From the NCBI RefSeq assembly GCF_000430725.1, contig NZ_KE387209.1, forward strand, positions 126,415 through 190,414: a DNA stretch of 64,000 nt, written 5' to 3'. A program made the translations under genes and the position numbers. How positions within the stretch are numbered: the stretch's first letter is position 1; each line of letters opens with the position of its first letter. Source of the DNA: Azohydromonas australica DSM 1124. Its GTDB lineage: Bacteria > Pseudomonadota > Gammaproteobacteria > Burkholderiales > Burkholderiaceae_C. Shown one piece after another: positions 1 through 10,086 of this stretch. A model generated the notes under the pieces. It saw only the letters and a list, made by a program, of their open reading frames with translations. It was not told the origin of the DNA and did no database searches.

Positions 1-66
1 CCAGCCAGCCGGCCACCGCCGCGGCGAGCGGCATCCACCGGCCTCGAACCAAGACTTCCCGCAAGC

Positions 67-1389
67 TCAGGCGAACATGTCGTTCCATATGTTGTGCGCC
101 CACGCCTGCGCGTACACGCCCTCGATCTCACTGCGCTGTGCAGACAGGCCGCCGGCTCCGGCCACCGGTACGAGGGTCTTCTGTGCGTTGTCATAGCGGT
201 GAACCGAAGCCACGTGCATCGCCTCACGATCACTCACGAAGCTGTAGCAGGTATTGGCGATCACGACGTCCACGCTGGGCTGACGGCCGCTCATGATCTC
301 GACGATTGCCGCTGCAGCAATCTTGGCATGCTGATTGGCCATATGGCCGGACTTCGGCATCGCAGACGCGGCCTGCGTGGCATCGCCGAGCACGTGGATG
401 CCGGGATGCACGGTGGACTCCATCGTCATCCAGTCGACGCCACACCAGCGGCTGTTGGCGTTGGCCAGTCCCGTGGTACGGCAGATGTCTCCAGCACGCA
501 TCGGCGGCAGGACGTTGAGCACGTCGCCGCGGATCGAGTCGAAGTCGGTATGCACGCTGCTCGACGCAGGTGTGACACGCTTCACCTCGGTGCCTGGCCG
601 GTATTCCAGGATGCTGCCGTACAACTCGCTCCACGCGGCCTTGAACAGTGCCCCCTTGGACACCACATCCTCGTTGGCGTCGAGCACGATGACCTTCGAG
701 CGCGGCTTCTCGCGCTTGAAGTAGAACGCGACCTGGCTGGCCCGCTCGTAAGGGCCAGGCGGGCACCGATAGGGTGCCCGCGGAATCGACAGCACGTAGA
801 CACCGCCATTGGGCATGCTCTCGAGCCGGCGACGCAAGGCAACCGTCTGCACCCCTGCCTTCCACGCATGCAGCACAAGGTCCGGGGCGGCTACGGAAAG
901 TCCCTCGATTTCCTCCACCATGAAGTCGACGCCAGGCGACATGATCAACCTGTCGTAGCTCAGTTCATCGCCGCCACTGCGCAACCGCAGCATCCTCTTG
1001 CCCGGGTCAATGGCGGTGACCTCGTCGTGGCGAACCTGCACACCGTGCGCGCGCAATCCCCGGTAGTCGCGTGTGAGGTCAGCCATTGACCGGGTTCCGC
1101 CGAGGACCAGGTTGGACATCGGGCACGAAACGAAGGCCGAATCGCGCTCGACAAGGATCACCTCGATGCGGCCGCCGGACCACATCCTCAAGTACTTGGC
1201 CGCGGTCGCACCGCCAAACCCGCCTCCGATGACCACGACACGTCCAAGCGCCCGCCCCGGCGCAGCAGGGCCTCCTGCGCAACCGGCCAGTGACAACCCC
1301 GCCAGCGTGCTTCCCAGCCCCGGAGCGACCGCGCCGGCGACCGCGCAATGAAGGAAGATGCGTCGCGTTCGATGCGTCACGTTCGTCAC
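67..1389 (-). CDS. fccB: Flavocytochrome c sulfide dehydrogenase, flavoprotein subunit
   Basis: FAD-dependent subunit that oxidises sulfide in the periplasm and passes electrons to the cytochrome subunit encoded just upstream. The 440-aa product has an N-terminal export region with RR and an LAGC lipobox-like stretch (about residues 9-37), a Rossmann dinucleotide-binding motif VVVIGGGFGG at about 51-60, and the conserved cysteine contexts VSCPMSN (Cys about 89) and SRWCGVD expected for the redox disulfide. The C-terminal part has the GIHVLGDAT FAD contact. I chose the GTG start whose first bases overlap the cytochrome stop codon (GTGA), which implies translational coupling. A longer frame to 1683 only runs antisense-like over the cytochrome gene. 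FccB/SoxF family assignment is confident; the substrate could also be another reduced sulfur compound. Confidence 0.88.
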   Translation of the reverse strand: MTNVTHRTRRIFLHCAVAGAVAPGLGSTLAGLSLAGCAGGPAAPGRALGRVVVIGGGFGGATAAKYLRMWSGGRIEVILVERDSAFVSCPMSNLVLGGTRSMADLTRDYRGLRAHGVQVRHDEVTAIDPGKRMLRLRSGGDELSYDRLIMSPGVDFMVEEIEGLSVAAPDLVLHAWKAGVQTVALRRRLESMPNGGVYVLSIPRAPYRCPPGPYERASQVAFYFKREKPRSKVIVLDANEDVVSKGALFKAAWSELYGSILEYRPGTEVKRVTPASSSVHTDFDSIRGDVLNVLPPMRAGDICRTTGLANANSRWCGVDWMTMESTVHPGIHVLGDATQAASAMPKSGHMANQHAKIAAAAIVEIMSGRQPSVDVVIANTCYSFVSDREAMHVASVHRYDNAQKTLVPVAGAGGLSAQRSEIEGVYAQAWAHNIWNDMFA

Positions 1390-1742
1390 CGGTCGCGCCC
1401 TTGCGCTAAGTAGGCCGCTACAGCCCGGATCTGCTCGTCGCTGTACCCCTTGGCCAGTTGTTGCATGACGGTGGCTGGCCGCATGCCGGCGCGGAACTCT
1501 TTCAGTGCAGCCTCGAGTGCCGAGGCCGGCTGCCCTGCCAGCGACGGTATGACACCGGCGCTGATGCCGTCGGTGCCGTGACAGGCGGCACAGCCAGCCG
1601 CCATGTTGCGTCCCAGATTCCGGTCCGCGGCCTGAACTGGCACGGCAAGCAATGCAGCCGCAAAGGCTGCGACAACCCGCCACGGTCGCTGCCCTGGCGC
1701 CGGTGGCGAGCCGGGCACACCCGAAGCGATGCTCGAGTGCAT
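1386..1742 (-). CDS. fccA: Monoheme cytochrome c, sulfide dehydrogenase cytochrome subunit
   Basis: Small periplasmic class I cytochrome c, the likely electron acceptor for the flavoprotein that follows with a 4-nt overlap. From this ATG the product is 118 aa: an export signal ending near VPVQA-AD, then one heme-binding CAACH, a central MRPATVMQQLAKG segment that supplies the probable Met ligand, and a C-terminal helix (EQIRAVAAYLAQ). One heme fits the small FccA type rather than the diheme type. A TTG codon at 1778 with GAGGAG about 6 nt upstream is an alternative start that adds 12 residues. Adjacent genes on the same strand support an fccAB operon. Confidence 0.85.
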   Translation of the reverse strand: MHSSIASGVPGSPPAPGQRPWRVVAAFAAALLAVPVQAADRNLGRNMAAGCAACHGTDGISAGVIPSLAGQPASALEAALKEFRAGMRPATVMQQLAKGYSDEQIRAVAAYLAQGRDR

Positions 1743-2015
1743 AAGCAAGGATCGACTCCTCACAACGTCAATTTTCAATGAGAGCTCCTCAGCCGCCCAG
1801 CCTCAAGGAAGCCGCGCAACAGCACAGTTACAGCAGCGTGAGCCCCATGGATCCGGCCCATCGCACCAGACGACCGTGGCGGACAGGCCGGCTGGGCCGG
1901 GCAGCGACCGCCAGGCGCTGGTCTTGTGCTCGGACAGTTCGCCCAGGGCAACGCGGGACAGATCGGGACTGGCAACAGCCGTTCACAGTACCCGCGACCG
2001 CCTCCCCATTGGGCA

Positions 2016-3005
2016 TCAATGGTGCGAGTACATGGCATGCCCTGGCGCAGGACCCTTGGCCGAGAAGATCATTGAGCCGCGCCCGTGCAGATCCCAGCCG
2101 ACGATCAGAAGTTCACGCGAGCCGGGCTTGATAGCCAGGCTTGTGCATTGCAGGAAGTGGCCGTCTTCGCGTCCGGGCAGCAGGATCTGGCCAATGGGCA
2201 TGCCGAAAGGGCTGAAAACGAGAATGCGCCCTTGGCGCTGCATCGCGACGTACACATTGCCGGCCGAGTCGGTACGCATCGAATCGGGCGCCCGGCCGAC
2301 AAAGTGGTACGGCACCATCGAGCCCGACCGGGCGATGTCACCGGGCGCCTTGAGGTCCATCCGGTGCAGGCGGTTGGCGAAGTACTCGGTTGCCCACAAC
2401 ACTTTGCCATCCGGGCTGAGTGCCACGCCGTTGGCGCCGCACATCCGCGGCAGGACAGGCTTGACCGTCTGTTGGTCGGGCGCCACGTAGTAAAGCCCGC
2501 CGGCAGGATCGGTAGCGGTCCCACGGAAATCCGTGAAGTAAAGCCCCCCTTCCTGGTCAAATGTGACGTCATCCACCACGTGTCCCAGCTCGGGCGCAAC
2601 GATCGTCTGCCTGTTGGTGCCGTCGGCACTCAAGGCAATCACCGACCCCTTGGCAAAACGGCCGTCCTGGTCGATTGATCCAACGGACGCCACGAAGATG
2701 CGGCCGTCCTTGTGAACGGCGATACCGGCAGGATGAAGGTTCTCCTCGGTGTAGACGACGCTCAATTCGCGGTCAGGCGAGAGCCGCAGGATTCGGCCGT
2801 TGTAGATGTCCACAAACAGCAAGCTACCGTTCCGATCAAAGGCCAGGCCTTCCATGGACGTGCCCACGTCGCAGACCTTGAAGTACGGTTCGGCGACGGC
2901 TGTGGGCAGGTCGCGCTCCCAGATGGGGATCGGCACCAGCCCCCGCGTGGCATCGGTGTAGGACAGGGTGTTGCTCACGGCGGCGGTGCTCATGGTGTCG
3001 GACAT
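2016..3005 (-). CDS. SMP-30/gluconolactonase-like beta-propeller hydrolase
   Basis: A 329-aa protein of the SMP-30/gluconolactonase/LRE family, metal-dependent lactonases or related hydrolases with a six-bladed beta-propeller. Repeated blade motifs are visible (MEGLAFDRNGSLLFVD, PAGIAVHKDGRIFVAS, VDDVTFDQEGGLYFTD, ANGVALSPDGKVLWAT, PDSMRTDSAGNVYVAM), with the acidic and Asn residues typical of the metal site. No signal peptide is evident. A second copy of the same length class is encoded at 54563-55546, and its start aligns with the internal Met at 2993, so 2993 is a plausible alternative start. A tandem GTTCGTATATACGAAC-like operator lies 66 nt upstream (3071-3106), which links this gene to the catabolic regulon more than 25 kb away. 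Substrate unknown. Confidence 0.85.
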   Translation of the reverse strand: MSDTMSTAAVSNTLSYTDATRGLVPIPIWERDLPTAVAEPYFKVCDVGTSMEGLAFDRNGSLLFVDIYNGRILRLSPDRELSVVYTEENLHPAGIAVHKDGRIFVASVGSIDQDGRFAKGSVIALSADGTNRQTIVAPELGHVVDDVTFDQEGGLYFTDFRGTATDPAGGLYYVAPDQQTVKPVLPRMCGANGVALSPDGKVLWATEYFANRLHRMDLKAPGDIARSGSMVPYHFVGRAPDSMRTDSAGNVYVAMQRQGRILVFSPFGMPIGQILLPGREDGHFLQCTSLAIKPGSRELLIVGWDLHGRGSMIFSAKGPAPGHAMYSHH

Positions 3006-3070
3006 TGGTAATGAGTCGATCGAGTGCCCGGTTCGGTTCCAGGCAACTGCAACGTCAACAGGTCAGTGCA

Positions 3071-3106
3071 GTTCGTATATGGGAACTTAAGATCGTTCTT
3101 ATGAAT
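3071..3106. promoter_or_regulatory. Tandem palindromic operator, site 1
   Basis: The sequence GTTCGTATATGGGAAC at 3071-3086 matches 14 of 16 positions of the consensus GTTCGTATATACGAAC. A weaker copy, GATCGTTCTTATGAAT (10 of 16), starts exactly 20 bp further upstream of the gene at 3091. The pair lies 66 nt before the SMP-30 start codon on the minus strand. The same two-site arrangement recurs at five other places in the window. Confidence 0.7.
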
Positions 3107-3678
3107 AGATCCTAGGAATTCTGACAACCACCTGCCATTGGCGTTTCTACGGGTGTCGTCCAGGAGCCAGAATCACCCCCTTGTCTGCTCAGGATGTTGA
3201 AGCTGCCCCGCCCGCGCACCGCTTGCAGGCTCGAGAGTGCGACCGATGTCGTTGTCCATGCTCCAGCACAAAGACCTGCTCAACGATATGGGCGCGCTGC
3301 CGACTTACCGCGCGGTAGCGGAAGAGTTGCCACGGGCAGCTTTTCAGCGCAGTACTTGGCATCGCCCTTCCTGTGGGCCGTCGCAGGCAGCGCCGTGGCA
3401 GGGCTGGCGCTGCGCTGGCTCGTGCAGCAGTGCCGGAACGAGTGGTGCACATGCCTTGCCGCCATCGCCGGGCAGCTCGTGACCTCCTTGAGCGCTTGGC
3501 TGCTGGCCCCGTGCAGCTGACGCTTTGCGGAACAAGGCCTGAATGTGTTGACCGCCTTCAGTCCCGTCAGGCACGCTGCGTTTGCTGCGGAACGACACCG
3601 TTTGGTTGCCAAGTGGCCACTCCGACGGGTGAGGAAGTCAGCATCAGCCGCCTGGACTTTGCGGGCGCTCCTCAGCGA
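3107..3678. other. Intergenic region without recognised gene
   Basis: About 570 bases between the operator of the SMP-30 gene and the end of the Bcr/CflA exporter gene. Short open frames exist on both strands, but none has a recognisable motif or a plausible start. Frame changes around 3230-3480 could mean a decayed gene, but I could not identify one. Confidence 0.4.
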
Positions 3679-4986
3679 CTAACGCTGGGCAGCGGCCTGC
3701 ACCGCAGGCGAGGACGGTTTGAGTATCAGCACGCACAGGAGGCTGCCCAGACCTGATAGAGCGATCACCCCGCCCATGGGCCAGGGCGTGCCATCGGCAA
3801 GCGCTCCGACCAAGGCCGAGCCCAGGATGCCACTGCCGTACTGGATTGCCCCGATCAGGGCCGATACGGAGCCGGCGTGCGCAGGAAAGCTGGCAAGGGC
3901 TCCGGTGATCGAGTTGGCAACGATGAAGCCCGTGGCCGCGACAAACACGAACAGCGGCGCAACCAGTCCCGCCATGCCGCCCCACTCCGTTCGGGCGTCG
4001 ATGGCCACAAGCACGCCAGCAACGCTCGCCACCACTGTTCCTGCAGCCATCAGACGGTCACCACCGTACTTCGACACGAGCCGTGCATTGAGCAGATTGG
4101 TGGCCATGATCCCGGAGATGCCCAGCGCGAACACCAGCCCGTAGTGCTGCGCGGACAAGTGGTGGTACGCAATGTAGGCGAACGGGGTGCCAGCGACGTA
4201 GGCGTACATGCCAGCGTAGAAGAATCCTCCCACGCCGGCGTAGCCCAGCAGCCGTCGTTGCTGGAGCAGCTTGGCGTAGCGGCCGACAGCATGCCTGAGC
4301 GCCTCTTGGCTGCGGCGGTTCCGGGGCAGTGTCTCGGGCAGCATGTACACCGCCACCAGCGTCACCAGGCCGACTCCGACGAGCGTCCAGAAGATGGCGG
4401 GCCAGGACGACACTTGGAGGATCAATCCACCTGCGCTGGGCCCCACCAGCGGTGCGATGGCCATCACCGTCATGAGCGTGGACATCATCTGCGCAGCACG
4501 GTGGCCTTCAAAGATGTCGCGGACCATGGCCCTGGCCAGTACAACGCTGGCACAAGCGCCTGAGGCCTGGACGACGCGCCATCCGATCATGGTGGCGGCA
4601 TCCCTGGACAGCGCGCACCCTGCCGACCCGATGACGAACAGCACGAGACCGATCGCGATGGGCAAGCGGCGGCCGTACCTGTCGCCGATGGGTCCCCAAA
4701 AAAGCTGCCCCAGGCTGAAACCGATCAGGTATCCGGAAACCGTCAGTTCAAGGGTCCCGGCGTCGGCGTGCAAAGCCGCCTGCATGGCCGGCATGGCGGG
4801 CAAGTAGAGATCGGTCGAGATCGACGCGAACGCCATCAGCGCGCTCAGCGTTGCCAGGACCCACAGGCCACGAACGGGCGTCTGGTGCCGCACGTGGTCA
4901 GAGGCATCCCGATCTGCAGGACGGGCTGGGATCACCTTGGAAGGCGCGCGGAACTGGACACTGCACGCTTGCTCACGCGGCCTCAT
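3679..4986 (-). CDS. Bcr/CflA-family drug:H+ antiporter (MFS, DHA1)
   Basis: A 435-aa inner-membrane exporter with about twelve hydrophobic segments. The Bcr/CflA signature after TM1 is clear (FASISTDLYLPAMPAM), followed by the MFS loop motif GPIGDRYGRR and the R-x-x-Q-A-x-G-A motif in TM4 (WRVVQASGACASVVLARA). These proteins export bicyclomycin, chloramphenicol or other small molecules. The gene follows the AKR at 5044-6033 on the same strand after 57 nt, so the two are probably cotranscribed. GGAG lies 7 nt before the ATG. The N-terminus has about 40 residues before TM1, so a later start is possible. Confidence 0.88.
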   Translation of the reverse strand: MRPREQACSVQFRAPSKVIPARPADRDASDHVRHQTPVRGLWVLATLSALMAFASISTDLYLPAMPAMQAALHADAGTLELTVSGYLIGFSLGQLFWGPIGDRYGRRLPIAIGLVLFVIGSAGCALSRDAATMIGWRVVQASGACASVVLARAMVRDIFEGHRAAQMMSTLMTVMAIAPLVGPSAGGLILQVSSWPAIFWTLVGVGLVTLVAVYMLPETLPRNRRSQEALRHAVGRYAKLLQQRRLLGYAGVGGFFYAGMYAYVAGTPFAYIAYHHLSAQHYGLVFALGISGIMATNLLNARLVSKYGGDRLMAAGTVVASVAGVLVAIDARTEWGGMAGLVAPLFVFVAATGFIVANSITGALASFPAHAGSVSALIGAIQYGSGILGSALVGALADGTPWPMGGVIALSGLGSLLCVLILKPSSPAVQAAAQR

Positions 4987-5043
4987 TGCTGAACTCCATG
5001 GTGAAGGGCTGCACTGGCGGGGACGCCGTCGTGCAAGGAGAGC

Positions 5044-6033
<990 letters not shown>

Positions 6034-6203
6034 GCCCTTGCTGATGTAGTGCTGACAGGCAAACACTGTAGGGTTCGTGGCAGTCGGCGACTAGCCGGCA
6101 TCGGCTTGAACGAGAAGCAAGCAAGGCTTGATAAAAGGCTGATCGCAATACGGTGTAGCGGCCGATGGGCCAGTGCGCCTCCCGAGCATGGCGCCTGCCG
6201 GAT

Positions 6204-7175
6204 TCAATGGCGAGCGTGCGCCTTTCGGCCCGCGGCTTCTGCGTTCTTGAGCTCGATTTCCGTCATCACAAAGGCTGGATTGCCGGCCAGACGTTCGATG
6301 GCCAAGTCGATGAAGGCACGCGCGCGGGCGGGCTGCGCGGTACGGTTGCCGTAGTACAGGAACACGCCCAAGTGATCAGCAACGTGCTGAGTCAGCAGCG
6401 GCACCAGGCGGCCTGAGCGGATATGCGCGGCAGCGCTCATGCTCATGAGTTGGCCAACGACGCGTCCGCTGAGCACAGCTTCGAGCTCCATGTCGATGTC
6501 GTTGGTGCACAGCGCAGGCGCTACCTCGTGGGCAATGACTTCATCGTCGATCTTGACGTGCCAGGGCAGCAGTTTGCCCGTTCCCGGCTGGCGGAACACG
6601 CCGCAGCGGTGGGACGCCAAGGCGTACAAGTTGTCCGGCACGCCATGGTGGCTTAAGTACGCGGGGGCGGCACAGATGATCAACTGCAACGGAAACAGCC
6701 GGCGTGCGATCAACCCTGCGGCTAACGACAGCCCGATGCGAAACCCGACATCGACGCGGTCCTGGACCCAGTCGCCGATGCGATCATCCAGGAACACGTC
6801 CGGCTGCACTTCGGGATACAGGGTGCAGAACTCGTCTATGACCGGCCACAGCAGGGACACAAATGCCGAGTGCGGACCGACAATGCGCAGTGGCCCTGCG
6901 ATGTCGTCCTTTGCCTGGCGCACCGTCTGCAATGCGCGCTGCAGGGCCGTTAACGCCGGCTGGGCCGTTTCCAGGAATCGCTGCCCTTCGTCCGTGAGCG
7001 CGATGCTGCGCGTCGTGCGGTGAAACAGCCGCACACCCAGGTGCTGTTCCAGCTGCGCCAGCGCCTGGCTGGCAGCCTGCGGCGTCATGCTCTGGGCTTG
7101 CGCGGCTCGCCTGAGGCTGCCGAGTTCTGCTGCTTTGACGAAGGTGGCGATGGAACGGAGTTCGTTAATGGGCAT
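6204..7175 (-). CDS. LysR-family transcriptional regulator
   Basis: A 323-aa LysR-type activator/repressor. The N-terminal winged helix-turn-helix covers about residues 4-63 (ATFVKAAELGSLRRAA...TPQAASQALAQLEQHLG, then LFHRTTRSIALTDEG), followed by a periplasmic-binding-like effector domain (LRIVGPHSAFVSLL...). It is transcribed divergently from the iorA/iorB remnant and heads the AKR and exporter genes on its own strand, so it may control either side. A truncated, frameshifted relative with the same N-terminal MPIN start lies at 28166-28498. Confidence 0.92.
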   Translation of the reverse strand: MPINELRSIATFVKAAELGSLRRAAQAQSMTPQAASQALAQLEQHLGVRLFHRTTRSIALTDEGQRFLETAQPALTALQRALQTVRQAKDDIAGPLRIVGPHSAFVSLLWPVIDEFCTLYPEVQPDVFLDDRIGDWVQDRVDVGFRIGLSLAAGLIARRLFPLQLIICAAPAYLSHHGVPDNLYALASHRCGVFRQPGTGKLLPWHVKIDDEVIAHEVAPALCTNDIDMELEAVLSGRVVGQLMSMSAAAHIRSGRLVPLLTQHVADHLGVFLYYGNRTAQPARARAFIDLAIERLAGNPAFVMTEIELKNAEAAGRKAHARH

Positions 7176-7388
7176 GGCAGGGCTCCTATTCCTAGATTAT
7201 CAACAGCGGCTTGCCAATGTTTCAAGGAATAGCCGGTTAGTTTTACCTTGGCGAGATCAATACAGTGCCACTGGAGAACAGTCTCGTCCGGTTGCATCCG
7301 ACAACGCAGCGGCGGACCGGCGCGCGTCTATAGGGAGCCTTTCACTGCATCGGCCCCCACTCGACCTTGGTCAGAGGCCTGGGGCAAA

Positions 7389-8497
7389 TTCACGAGTTTT
7401 ACGATACAAGTCAACGGACACAGCCGCGTCCTCGATGTCGATGGGGATACGCCGCTGCTGTGGGCCTTGTGCGACATGCTTGGCATGACCGGCACCAAGT
7501 TCGGTTGCGGGGCGGGGCTGTACGGGGCCGGCGCCTGGATGTCGACTTCGGCACTCAGGCCGTGCGCATTGGCCAGCAGGTGATCGGACCGGTCAAGGTG
7601 ATCTGGAGCCGCGAGGAAGACATCCAGCACAGCACCTACCGGCCTTACCACTACAACCGCTTGAGCGCGACGCTCGACACTGCGGGGCGGCCCGTGGCCT
7701 GGCACCACCGCGTCACTGGGTCATCAGAGATGGCCCGCTGGGCTCCGGCCATGTTCACCAACGGGATCGACCGCGACGCGGTGCGCGACGCGGCCGGGCC
7801 CTACGAGTTTTCCAACGTCTTGGTCCAATACGTGCGACAGGACCCGCCGCCAGGGCTGCTCACGGATCCATGGCGCGGCGTCGGCCATATGCAGAACGCC
7901 TACCCCGCGGAGTGCTTCCTCGACGGGCTGGCGCATGCCTCGAACACCGATCCGGTGAGCTTGCGCAAGGCCCTGCTGGACAAGCATCCCCGCGGCAAGC
8001 GCGTGCTGGATCTGGTGGCGGAGAAAGCGGGATGGGAACGGCCACTGGCACCGGGCAAGGGACGCGGTTTGGCATTCACGCTGGCATTCGGCACCTACGC
8101 TGCCCAGGTGGCCGAGGTCAGTGTGGATGCCCAGGGCAACGTGCGAGCCGACCGGATCGTCACCGTCGTCGACTGCGGCCAGATCGTATCCCCCCGCACG
8201 GTGGAGGCGCAGGTGCAGGGAGGCACCGTATTCGGCTTGTCGGCGGTGCTTTTCGGCAATATCTCGATCAAGAACGGACGCGTCGAGCAGTCGAACTTCC
8301 ATGACTACCGCGTCCTGCGCATGAACGAGATGCCGGTGATGGAAACCTACTGCGTGCCGAGCACCGAAGATCCCGCGGGTATCGGCGAGGTGGCCACCGT
8401 GCTGGCGACGCCCGCGATTGTCAATGCGATCGTCAAGGCTACCGGCCAGCGCATCAGGCAGCTGCCGATGAACGCCGCCGAGCTGAAAGCTGCGTGA
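7389..8497 (+). pseudogene. Deletion fusion of isoquinoline 1-oxidoreductase-type iorA (5' end) and iorB (3' end)
   Basis: Two frames meet here. From 7389 to about 7525 one frame encodes the start of a [2Fe-2S] subunit (FTIQVNGHSRVLDVDGDTP, then GMTGTKFGCGAGLYGA, matching the GCGxGxCGAC cluster motif but with Tyr for Cys). From about 7526 a different frame encodes the second half of the molybdopterin subunit (GRRLDVDF, VKVIWSREEDIQHSTYRPY, VDCGQIVSPRTVEAQVQGG, GIGEVATV). The rest of the small subunit and the first half of the large one are missing and the join is out of frame. About 320 of roughly 740 large-subunit residues remain, so this cannot make a working molybdenum hydroxylase. No start codon is evident for the iorA part. 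Confidence 0.85.
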
Positions 8498-8528
8498 GCC
8501 CGGCATCAACGGTTATGGAGTGCCCACC

Positions 8529-9275
8529 ATGCGCAACAACATCCTCGGCAAGGTCGTCGTCATCACCGGAGCCAGCAGCGGCCTGGGCGAGGCAACTGCC
8601 CGCCACCTGTCGGCGCAAGGTGCCGTCGTGGCGATGGGTGCGCGCCGCAGTGATCGCATCGAGTCGCCGACCCGGGAGATCATTGAAAGCAGCGGCAAGG
8701 CCATTGCCGTGCCCACGGACGTGACGGAGCGTGGCCAGGTACAGCATCTCGTCGAGGCCGCGGTACAGGCCTTTGGACGCATCGACGTCATGATCGACAA
8801 TGCCGGCCTGATGCCGCATTCACCGCTGGAACGCTTGAAGGTTGAGAACTGGGATCGGATGATCGATGTAAATCTCAAGGGCGTGTTGTACGGCATTGCC
8901 GCAGCGCTGCCCCACATGCAGCGGCAGAAGTCCGGCCACATCATCAATATTTCCTCGGTAGCCGGTCACAAGGTTCGCCCGGGCAGCGCCGTGTACGCGG
9001 CGACCAAGCATGCGGTGCTGGCGCTGTCCGAAGGGCTGCGGCAGGAGGGCAAGCCGTACAACATTCGCACCACGGTCATCTCGCCGGGCGCCATCGCCAC
9101 TGAACTCCCGAACAGTGCGACCGAGCCCGACGTTACCCAAGGACTTCGCGATTTCCATGAGTCTTTCGCCATTCCCACCGATTCGTTCGCGCGGGTGGTT
9201 GCCTCCGCCATCAGCCAGCCCGACGACGTTGACGTGAACGAAATCCTCTTCCGTCCGACACGGCAGGAGCTCTGA
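8529..9275 (+). CDS. Short-chain dehydrogenase/reductase
   Basis: Classical SDR of 248 aa, an NAD(P)-dependent oxidoreductase. Rossmann motif GASSGLGEA near residue 14, DNAG in place of the usual NNAG, Ser in NISSVAG and the catalytic Y-x-x-x-K (YAATKHA). The C-terminal VNEILFRPTRQ is typical of the YdfG/serine-dehydrogenase-like branch. I prefer the ATG at 8529 with GGAG just upstream; a GTG at 8520 would add three residues. It follows the iorAB remnant by 31 nt on the same strand and may once have been in its operon. Confidence 0.9.
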   Translation: MRNNILGKVVVITGASSGLGEATARHLSAQGAVVAMGARRSDRIESPTREIIESSGKAIAVPTDVTERGQVQHLVEAAVQAFGRIDVMIDNAGLMPHSPLERLKVENWDRMIDVNLKGVLYGIAAALPHMQRQKSGHIINISSVAGHKVRPGSAVYAATKHAVLALSEGLRQEGKPYNIRTTVISPGAIATELPNSATEPDVTQGLRDFHESFAIPTDSFARVVASAISQPDDVDVNEILFRPTRQEL

Positions 9276-9672
9276 CAGCCGTGGAGCCATCTACGCCTAG
9301 GTCCAGGCGATCGCCGAGGTTCTGCCGCTTGACCTGAACAGTCAACCTCACGCCGGGATGCATGGCGCACGATGGAGCTTTGGCTTCGAGTTGGCCGCTG
9401 CGGAGTTGGAGGTGACTGCAGCGCGGGATACAGGACCACCCGGTCCCTGGAGCGCCGCGACCCCGCGATGGCGAGATGGCGAGATGGCGCGGCAACGCAA
9501 AGCGGTCCCTGGTCTGACGTGCCCATTCGTGGCAGAGCGATTACGTCTTGCCCCGGCTGGGCACCGCAAGGGCGCAGAATGGGGCATGTTCACTGCGCTG
9601 CTCGCCACTGCGGAGCCCGGTACCGTCCTGGCACGGGAAAATGGCCAGCAGGCTGCTGCAAAGGAGACCGCC
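9276..9672. other. Intergenic region, no recognised gene
   Basis: About 400 bases between the SDR and the NTF2-like gene. An open frame continuing into the NTF2-like gene exists but has biased, low-complexity composition and no family resemblance. A short tandem duplication of GCGAGATG lies at 9471-9486. Confidence 0.4.
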
Positions 9673-10062
9673 ATGGCATCGCCGGCACAGACCCAGGCAC
9701 GCTCCGACATCCTGGAGGTGCTGCGCGCCTACCATGAGGCGATGGTGGAGGCCCGCACGGACCTGCTGGATCAGCTGATCGCCGCCGACTTTCATCTGGT
9801 TCACATCACGGGCTACCGACAGCCCCGGCAGGAATGGTTCGGCGTAATCCTGCGCAGGGAATTCGATTACCACCGCATTGACGTGGACACAAGGTCCCTG
9901 GAAGTGAACGTCGCCTCAGACTCCGCCATGCTGGCGGGTCGGGGTATTTTCAATGCCACGATCAACGGCATGAAGCACCCCTGGCGCCTGCAGTTCACCA
10001 TGCAGCTCGCACGCCGAAACGGCTCCTGGATCGTGCTGAGCGCCCGCTACAGCACGTTCTGA
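9673..10062 (+). CDS. NTF2-like / DUF4440 superfamily protein
   Basis: A 129-aa cytosolic protein with the cone-shaped NTF2-like fold pattern: N-terminal helix with YHEAMVEARTDLLDQLIAADF, then HLVHITGYRQPRQEWF and C-terminal strands (WRLQFTMQLARRNGSWIVLSA). Such proteins are ketosteroid-isomerase-like enzymes or accessory domains; no catalytic role can be assigned here. The ATG at 9673 is preceded by AAGGAG at an ideal distance, so the in-frame upstream extension is not used. Confidence 0.8.
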   Translation: MASPAQTQARSDILEVLRAYHEAMVEARTDLLDQLIAADFHLVHITGYRQPRQEWFGVILRREFDYHRIDVDTRSLEVNVASDSAMLAGRGIFNATINGMKHPWRLQFTMQLARRNGSWIVLSARYSTF

Positions 10063-10086
10063 GGCTGATCGTCCGACAACGCGGAC

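Noticed and set aside
94..1089. Long plus-strand open frame opposite the flavocytochrome gene.
   Set aside because: Antisense shadow of fccB in high-GC DNA with no recognisable motifs.
9358..9672. In-frame upstream extension of the NTF2-like gene.
   Set aside because: Composition is not protein-like and a strong ribosome-binding site precedes the internal ATG at 9673.
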